From positions 19,448 through 83,447 of IMG/VR virus record IMGVR_UViG_3300024520_000055: DNA of 64,000 nt; one strand, 5' to 3'. The notes under the pieces were generated by a model that saw only the letters and a list, made by a program, of their open reading frames with translations, was not told the DNA's origin and did not search any database. The translations under genes and the position numbers were made by a program. This document shows, piece after piece, positions 59,215-64,000 of this stretch. Source of the stretch: a virus. The stretch's first letter is position 1. Each line of letters opens with the position of its first letter.

Positions 59215-60493
59215 CCTCCTCCCAGGCCTCACCCGTTCCCAGGTTGAGAAGTACTACGCCCGTCCCGAGGTCCAGATCGAACTGCTCAATCAGTTCGGCT
59301 CACGTCCTGTGTCAGTCGTCCAAGTGCAGGAGGACGGTGACAAGATCTTCAAGCGGAAGCGCGGTGGCAAGTACATCAAGATCCCCGATGCCCAGGACAT
59401 CTCCTACTGGGCCTCGCGGCGCCACGCCGAGTTCCACCCGACCACAGGGAAAACCACCGAGCAGTTCGTCGTCGACATTGACCCGGGCCCTGATGCTTCG
59501 TTTTCTGATGTAAAGGGCGCGACCCAAGCGGTTGTCGATGTCCTCAACAGCCGCTTCCCGAGTGAGGACACGATCGTTGCGTTCTCCGGCGGGCGGGGAT
59601 TCCACGTCCGTCACCCTATCGGTAAAATGATGCGCACGCGCGGAGCGCGCGCTACCCTGATGGGGGCTCTCCGGGGGCTCGAGGGTACGACGTTCCGGAA
59701 ACCGGAGGGCAAGGACATCCGGCTCGACATGGTTGCAATGAAGCCCATGGGCTCTGTCCGCGCCATCGGGTCGTTGAATGCTACGACGGGGTTGAGGGCG
59801 ATGAAGGTCAACCTGGGAGACATCGGGGCGTTTGAGCCGGGCATGGCCAAGGTGGCAAAGTTCGTCACGAGGAAGCGCCTTCTGGAGTACGCGGAAAAAC
59901 TTCGACTCAAGGATGCGCAGTTCGCCCCCGGCCTCCCCGACAAGGGAACCACGACACCCATCCGTCCCGACGACGTGGGCGACCCGTTCTCCATGGCAAT
60001 CCAGAAGCACAAGACGGACAGGTCCAAGGGACGATCACACTACGATATGCGTCTCGTTGACGAAGAATCGGGCATCGCCCACTCCTGGGCCATTCCGAAG
60101 TCGCGGCTCCCGTCACGCCTTGGAGAAAAGTTGCTGGCCGTCCAGCAGCCTGACCACACGTCCGACTACGCCAAGAACTTCCAGGGCCGAATTGCCGAAG
60201 GCTACGGCGCAGGCACAGTACAAACCAAGGCCCCGAAACCTGCTGACATCCTCAAGGCAGATCTGAGCAGCATCATCTTCCAAGTGATGAACGGCTCGAA
60301 CAAGGTCTTCAACATGCGCCGGATGGGGAAAGACCCGAAACAATGGTTCATCCAGAAGCTCGATGCACGCACGCACGGAAGACGTCCGATGCGCATGTCG
60401 GCAGCCGGGCTTGGAGGAGAAGGCGGGATCGACGTGCCCAAGGTGGAGGAGATCAAGCCTCCGAAGATTGCCGAACCGCCGAGGGTCTCGTAG
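59207..60493 (+). CDS. Archaeo-eukaryotic primase-polymerase fused to LigD-type phosphoesterase
   Basis: 428 residues from a TTG at 59207 overlapping the polymerase stop by 8 bases; the frame is closed by TGA at 59201, so no earlier start exists. Residues 1-230 are an AEP/LigD-Pol domain: F-V-V-D-I-D-P-G near 87 (DxD), F-S-G-G-R-G-F-H-V near 126-134, R-A-I-G-S-L-N-A-T-T-G near 185 (PriS-type). Residues 255-410 are a LigD 3'-phosphoesterase domain: Q-K-H 266-268, H-Y-D-M-R-L 278-283, D-H-T-S-D-Y 316-321, Y-G-A-G-T-V near 336, and W-F-I-Q-K near 393. No ligase domain. These domains extend or trim 3' ends in bacterial NHEJ. Its place between the halves of beta' suggests a link to transcription or priming. 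Confidence 0.82.
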   Translation: MADLLPGLTRSQVEKYYARPEVQIELLNQFGSRPVSVVQVQEDGDKIFKRKRGGKYIKIPDAQDISYWASRRHAEFHPTTGKTTEQFVVDIDPGPDASFSDVKGATQAVVDVLNSRFPSEDTIVAFSGGRGFHVRHPIGKMMRTRGARATLMGALRGLEGTTFRKPEGKDIRLDMVAMKPMGSVRAIGSLNATTGLRAMKVNLGDIGAFEPGMAKVAKFVTRKRLLEYAEKLRLKDAQFAPGLPDKGTTTPIRPDDVGDPFSMAIQKHKTDRSKGRSHYDMRLVDEESGIAHSWAIPKSRLPSRLGEKLLAVQQPDHTSDYAKNFQGRIAEGYGAGTVQTKAPKPADILKADLSSIIFQVMNGSNKVFNMRRMGKDPKQWFIQKLDARTHGRRPMRMSAAGLGGEGGIDVPKVEEIKPPKIAEPPRVS

Positions 60494-60515
60494 AATACTC
60501 CGCGGAGGTACTGTC

Positions 60516-60941
60516 ATGAGAATCGCATTCTTCATCTTCACCATCGTATGGGTCCTCGGCTTCACGGTCGCGGCCCAGACCATCACCAACAAGCCCCCGG
60601 AGATCACCTCGTCCGCAGACCTGGCCGCCCAGACCGACTCGGCGGTGAACTTCGTCAAGACCGGCCAGTGGGCAGGCATCGTCATGCTGTTCATCCAGAT
60701 GGCCATCTTCGTGATGAAGAAAATCGCCAAAGTGAAGCCCTGGTTCAAGAAGTGGGGACCCGGCGTCATCATTCTTCTCAGTGCCGTCTCCAGCCTCTGC
60801 GCATTGATGGTCGCAGGTATCCGGTGGTACGAGGCCCTCCTCGTGTTCGCGGTCGGCCCGTTGATGAACTACCTGGACAAGCTGTGGAACTGGGTGCAGG
60901 AGGTCCGGGGTAAACGGGAGCCCAGCAAGAAGGCTGTCTGA
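60516..60941 (+). CDS. Membrane protein, possible holin
   Basis: 141 residues from the ATG at 60516 with a GCGGAGG site; longer frames to the left lie inside the AEP gene. An N-terminal signal or first membrane segment (I-A-F-F-I-F-T-I-V-W-V-L-G-F) is followed by two more hydrophobic segments (G-I-V-M-L-F-I-Q-M-A-I-F-V-M and V-I-I-L-L-S-A-V-S-S-L-C-A-L) and a fourth weaker one, then a basic tail (R-G-K-R-E-P-S-K-K-A-V). Three-span small proteins with a charged end fit a holin, but it is far from the lysis cassette at 19 kb. Confidence 0.5.
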   Translation: MRIAFFIFTIVWVLGFTVAAQTITNKPPEITSSADLAAQTDSAVNFVKTGQWAGIVMLFIQMAIFVMKKIAKVKPWFKKWGPGVIILLSAVSSLCALMVAGIRWYEALLVFAVGPLMNYLDKLWNWVQEVRGKREPSKKAV

Positions 60942-61186
60942 TGGCAATCGATCTCACCAAGATTGGGGCGCCTGGCGGCGAGCCTCCCCAGGATTTCCTC
61001 GAAGCCCTGCGCGACTTTGCGCACACGGGCGTGGGACTTCCCGGGGGAGGAATGAAGTACGACAACACCTCTGGATTTGTTGGGCGTCCCCCTGCGGGCT
61101 ACCCGCACGGGCTAACGTTTGACCGTTCCATCCCGCTCAACATTGGGCAGGCAGAGAGGCTCCCCGGCGACTGGGGAATCAAGTGA
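60941..61186 (+). CDS. Small hypothetical protein
   Basis: 81 residues, start overlapping the previous stop (TGATG) and end overlapping the next start, so translation is coupled to the beta' C-terminal gene. Gly/Pro-rich with few secondary-structure segments (G-A-P-G-G-E-P-P, G-L-P-G-G-G-M-K-Y, G-R-P-P-A-G-Y-P). Could be an omega-like or assembly peptide of the polymerase, or an unrelated virion peptide; nothing in the sequence decides. Confidence 0.5.
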   Translation: MAIDLTKIGAPGGEPPQDFLEALRDFAHTGVGLPGGGMKYDNTSGFVGRPPAGYPHGLTFDRSIPLNIGQAERLPGDWGIK

Positions 61187-62991
61187 CCCTTTCCTTCGGG
61201 CAGCATCTGATCAAGGGATATCTCCCCCCGGGGACGCGTCTTGATCGTGGCCCGTTGAACAAACGCCGCCTGCGCTCTGCTTTTCTGGACATGGCCAAGA
61301 ACGACCCCACTGCCTATGTGCACAACATGCAGGGGCTAAAGGCCGTCGCAGATGAGGTTGCCACGCTGGAACCCCTCTCCCCCGGACTGGACGACATCAC
61401 TCCGAACTACGTGAAACAGCGAGCTCTCTTCGCGGGCGCGCAGAAGCGCCTAGATGCAGCACGGACGTATCCTCAAAAGCTGTCCGTCCTCGCCGACGCG
61501 CAGTCGCGCGCCGTGAACCTGGCGATGACACATCCTGGAAGTCTGGCCCGCGAAGTTGAGGCGGGTGCCCGCGGTTCCCCCAGCCAGCTCATCAAGACCG
61601 TAGTCTCCCCCGTTGTGGCAATGAAGCACGACAAGACGGTGTACCCTTACTTGATCCACCACAGTTTCGCGGAGGGACTGTCCCCTGCCGAAGCGTGGCT
61701 TGCAAATTCCGAAGCACGTCTCAACGCGATGGCTGCCAACCTGTCCGTCTCGGAGCCTGGAGACTTGAGCAAGATCTTCATCAACAACATGGCGGACCAA
61801 GTCATCGCCAGTGAGGATTGTGGGACAACCAATGGGATCGCACTTCCTTCAAACAGCCCCGAACTGCGTGACAGATACCTTGCCAAACCGGCAGCAGGCC
61901 TACCGCACAACACTCTTGTCACTGCTGAAGTTGGCAAGCGACTCGCCAGAACTCGCGGGCTCGTTGTTGTACGCTCGCCTTCCACCTGCGAGCTCCCAAA
62001 TGGCATCTGTCAACGGTGCATGGGGCTCAACGAGGTAGGGCAGAATCACGACATTGGGATCAACGTTGGTGTCCGTGCGGGACAGGTCCTCTCCGAACCG
62101 CTGACTCAGATGGCCCTGGACTCAAAACACGGAGTGAAGCTGTCCACAACCAAGGGACGCGAGCTTCGTACCATCGAGCGATTGCGACAAATTGTCGAGG
62201 TGCCTGCCTCGATGGCCAACATGGCAGTCGTCGCGGAGGAAGAAGGCAAGGTCGAGAAAATCGAGAAGGCGCCACAGGGCGGCCACTACATGCACGTCGC
62301 GGGACAACGGTACTACACGCCCCCCGAAGCTCCTCCTCTTGTGCGTCCTGGTTTTCACGTGGAGGCGGGCGACGCCCTCGCTGACGGAATCCCCAACCCC
62401 AAGGACGTTACACGCCTGAAGGGAATTGGCGCGGGGCGTGACTACCTCATCCAACGGCTGGACGACCTTTACTCGTCCTCTGGGCATGACCTCGACAGAC
62501 GGCACCTGGAAATCCTGGCCAAGACGCACCTGAACTACGCCCAGATCTGGGATCCGGGAAGCATCCCCGGCCTCCGTGCAGGTGACATGGTGGCACACTC
62601 TGCTCTTCGCGGGCGTCTTCGTGAGGCCTCCAAGGAACGTTCGCTTAAAGAGACAAAGGGGCACGTACTCGGGGATGACTACTTGCACTTCACCGCGGGC
62701 TCTCCCATCACAAAGTCCGTGCAAGACGCGCTGCGCGAGGCCAAAATTTCCAAGGTGAAAACGCTTCCTCCCGGAGAGGCCCCGCGCCTCGAGTTCGTGA
62801 TGAAGCCGCTTTCGCGTAACCCGCTCCTCAATCCGGATGTTCTGTCACGCATGGGACACCGTTATCTCAAGACGGCTCTTCTGGAAGGGGTTCACTCAGG
62901 CGGGACAGCCCGTCTTCGGGGGTTCAATCCCATCCCAGCTCTTGCCTATGGACAAAGTTTCGGGCTACCTTCAGCGCGAGGTAAATACTGA
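61183..62991 (+). CDS. RNA polymerase beta' subunit, C-terminal half
   Basis: 602 residues from a GTG overlapping the previous stop. It continues where the fusion stops: L-S-P-G-L-D-D-I near 68 (beta' 'S-V-G-I-D-D-M' region), A-G-A-R-G-S-P-S-Q-L near 127 and F-A-E-G-L-S-P-A-E-A-W near 163 for the bridge helix. The C-terminal zinc site is complete: Cys213 (E-D-C-G-T), Cys269, Cys276, Cys279 (S-T-C-E-L-P-N-G-I-C-Q-R-C-M). The trigger-loop segment E-P-L-T-Q-M-A-L-D-S-K-H keeps the catalytic His (316), but the Met-Arg of bacterial enzymes reads Leu-Asp. The jaw and C-terminal clamp are short compared with bacterial beta'. Confidence 0.9.
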   Translation: MTLSFGQHLIKGYLPPGTRLDRGPLNKRRLRSAFLDMAKNDPTAYVHNMQGLKAVADEVATLEPLSPGLDDITPNYVKQRALFAGAQKRLDAARTYPQKLSVLADAQSRAVNLAMTHPGSLAREVEAGARGSPSQLIKTVVSPVVAMKHDKTVYPYLIHHSFAEGLSPAEAWLANSEARLNAMAANLSVSEPGDLSKIFINNMADQVIASEDCGTTNGIALPSNSPELRDRYLAKPAAGLPHNTLVTAEVGKRLARTRGLVVVRSPSTCELPNGICQRCMGLNEVGQNHDIGINVGVRAGQVLSEPLTQMALDSKHGVKLSTTKGRELRTIERLRQIVEVPASMANMAVVAEEEGKVEKIEKAPQGGHYMHVAGQRYYTPPEAPPLVRPGFHVEAGDALADGIPNPKDVTRLKGIGAGRDYLIQRLDDLYSSSGHDLDRRHLEILAKTHLNYAQIWDPGSIPGLRAGDMVAHSALRGRLREASKERSLKETKGHVLGDDYLHFTAGSPITKSVQDALREAKISKVKTLPPGEAPRLEFVMKPLSRNPLLNPDVLSRMGHRYLKTALLEGVHSGGTARLRGFNPIPALAYGQSFGLPSARGKY

Positions 62992-63788
62992 TGCCCCCTC
63001 TCCCTCCGGTCAACCCCGGCAAAATCCTCAGTGGGTTGCGCACGGCCTTGCTTGGAAAAGGAGTACGTGGCGCTCAGTCCGCAGAGATGGAAGGCCTCGC
63101 CGCGCTCCGAAAAAGACTTGTGGCAGCGGGCAAGCCCGCCGACTACAGTGCCCTGGAGCCAGGACGCTTCATGAAGTGGATCGAGACCGCAGACCCTGCG
63201 TCTCTCGGGCACTATCGCACGCCCCCCGGACAGGGCTCCGGCATGTTGCGTTCGCTTCTTGTCGGCAATCACGGACTCCGAACTCTCAAGGGGCGCTACC
63301 ACACAGGCGGTTTACTCGGTAAAGGGGGCCTCCTCCGTGGAGAGTTGGCGTGGTCCCCCGAGGTCGCGAGCGCCGCGCGGAACATCAGGCACCAAGGACT
63401 CACTCCTGAACGCGCGTGGGCCCTCGCACGCGCAGCCCCTGGTGACATGCTTTCCAAAGCGTTCATCCTCGGATTCCCTGCCTATGGCATCGGAAGCACC
63501 TTGGCCACCGGAGGCGACCCTCGCTATTCCACCGGGCAACAGATTGGACGTGAGTTGGGGAGCTCTCTCGGGTGGGCGCTGACGGGCCCGCTCGGTGCCC
63601 TCGGATTTATTCCTGGAACAGCAGCAGGAGAATCCATCGGCGAGGCCGCAGGAGGCGTGTTCGACCCGCAGTCACCGCAGCAGCGAAGTCTTGAACGCCA
63701 GCTTGGTTCTCCGCGTCCAACGCCCCCCGCACGTATGGGAGGACTTGGGGAAATCGTCCGAAGGAGTTTCGGGGCCGTCCCCGAGTAG
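62991..63788 (+). CDS. Gly/Leu-rich hypothetical virion-associated protein
   Basis: 265 residues, ATG in a TGATG overlap with the beta' gene. The middle and C-terminal parts contain long Gly-rich, hydrophobic stretches (L-L-G-K-G-G-L-L-R-G-E-L, S-L-G-W-A-L-T-G-P-L-G-A-L-G-F-I-P-G-T-A) reminiscent of glycine-zipper or membrane-active segments seen in ejection/inner virion proteins, and a Pro-rich tail. Last gene of the polymerase run before a promoter-containing gap. Not recognised. Confidence 0.55.
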   Translation: MPPLPPVNPGKILSGLRTALLGKGVRGAQSAEMEGLAALRKRLVAAGKPADYSALEPGRFMKWIETADPASLGHYRTPPGQGSGMLRSLLVGNHGLRTLKGRYHTGGLLGKGGLLRGELAWSPEVASAARNIRHQGLTPERAWALARAAPGDMLSKAFILGFPAYGIGSTLATGGDPRYSTGQQIGRELGSSLGWALTGPLGALGFIPGTAAGESIGEAAGGVFDPQSPQQRSLERQLGSPRPTPPARMGGLGEIVRRSFGAVPE

Positions 63789-63799
63789 GGAAAATAAAC

Positions 63800-63828
63800 T
63801 TGGCACTTGACGGTGGCTTTTGTAATAT
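63800..63828 (+). promoter_or_regulatory. Sigma-70-like promoter before the right-edge gene
   Basis: TTGGCA (63800-63805), 17 bases, TAATAT (63823-63828), in an AT-rich gap of 89 bases. Transcription would start near 63835, 43 bases before the ATG at 63878. With 31985-32013 and 32022-32050 it shows that some phage genes use host-type promoters. Confidence 0.6.
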
Positions 63829-63877
63829 CGTGAACCAGGATTAAGAACAAGCCTGGACAACCAGGGAGGACAAGAAA

Positions 63878-64000
63878 ATGCCGATGCGGAGAGCGTACGT
63901 GAGAGGGATCGCCGCCTGCCTCGCCGATGCAGGAATCCTCAAGTTCGCGCAGGAGGAAGATGCCAACGCGATTGCGGACGCGACCGCGGAAGCAATTCCG
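63878..64000 (+). CDS. Unknown gene, 3' truncated by the window
   Basis: ATG at 63878 with a GGGAGGA site; 41 codons visible (M-P-M-R-R-A-Y-V-R-G-I-A-A-C-L-A-D-A-G-I ...) and open to the window edge. The start is a short amphipathic helix followed by an acidic helix (Q-E-E-D-A-N-A-I-A-D-A-T-A-E-A). Its own promoter just upstream suggests strong, separate expression, as for head or capsid genes, but nothing more can be said. Confidence 0.5.
   Translation, partial: MPMRRAYVRGIAACLADAGILKFAQEEDANAIADATAEAIP

Noticed and set aside
61183-62991. Pseudogene fragment of beta'
   Set aside because: It starts in coupled overlap, is intact and keeps the zinc site and trigger-loop His, so it is a functional split subunit rather than decay.

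Overview
The window is part of a large, GC-rich, tailed-phage genome. Its genes are tightly packed, often sharing TGATG or ATGA stop/start overlaps, and no host housekeeping operon is present. A baseplate J-like protein, a hub-like protein and a possible gp25-like protein point to a contractile (myovirus-type) tail. The host cannot be named from the sequence. No major capsid or tape-measure gene was recognised, so the window is not the whole genome.

Layout. 1-26 kb (+): baseplate, tail and tailspike genes with a phage sigma factor embedded among them (6437-7138), then a lysis cassette (permuted papain-like peptidase, two spanin-like membrane proteins) and further structural genes; a short minus-strand RuvC/zinc-protein pair interrupts it. 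26-30 kb (-): a metallopeptidase/VWA protein, an unknown protein, a reverse transcriptase with a YSDN catalytic box, and an unlisted 38-residue hydrophobic peptide, closed by an intrinsic terminator. 30.7-31.7 kb: structured RNA locus 1. 31.7-35.7 kb: HU-like protein, MoxR-type AAA+ ATPase and the large terminase. 35.75-37.39 kb: structured RNA locus 2. 37.4-51.5 kb (-): replication and repair genes (Hfq-like protein, UDG-PolA fusion, primase-helicase, two RecB/Cas4-type nucleases, a possible ssDNA-binding protein, ParB-like protein, SNF2 helicase). 51.6-64 kb (+): portal and a phage multisubunit RNA polymerase.

Two things stand out. First, the RNA polymerase: one 1596-residue protein carries all of beta plus the N-terminal half of beta' with the NxDxDGD centre; the C-terminal half of beta' is a separate gene 2 kb downstream. 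A complete-looking inorganic pyrophosphatase domain sits inside beta, and a primase-polymerase (AEP) fused to a LigD-type phosphoesterase lies between the beta' halves. With the sigma factor this is a self-contained transcription system, placed among late genes and perhaps packaged in the virion.

Second, two intergenic loci (about 1.0 and 1.6 kb) hold nine copies of what looks like one undescribed structured RNA. Each copy is closed by a long-range stem P1 whose sequence differs completely between copies while staying complementary. The 5' strand of P1 is followed by CTCRGGGG (variant in one copy), and the 3' strand is preceded by two adjacent hairpins, the first with a GTANC loop, then a single C. 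Four copies are preceded by trains of extra '5' strand plus hairpin' units (about 20 in all). An Hfq-like gene abuts locus 2 and a reverse transcriptase operon lies near locus 1, so RNA binding or reverse transcription of these RNAs is a testable idea.
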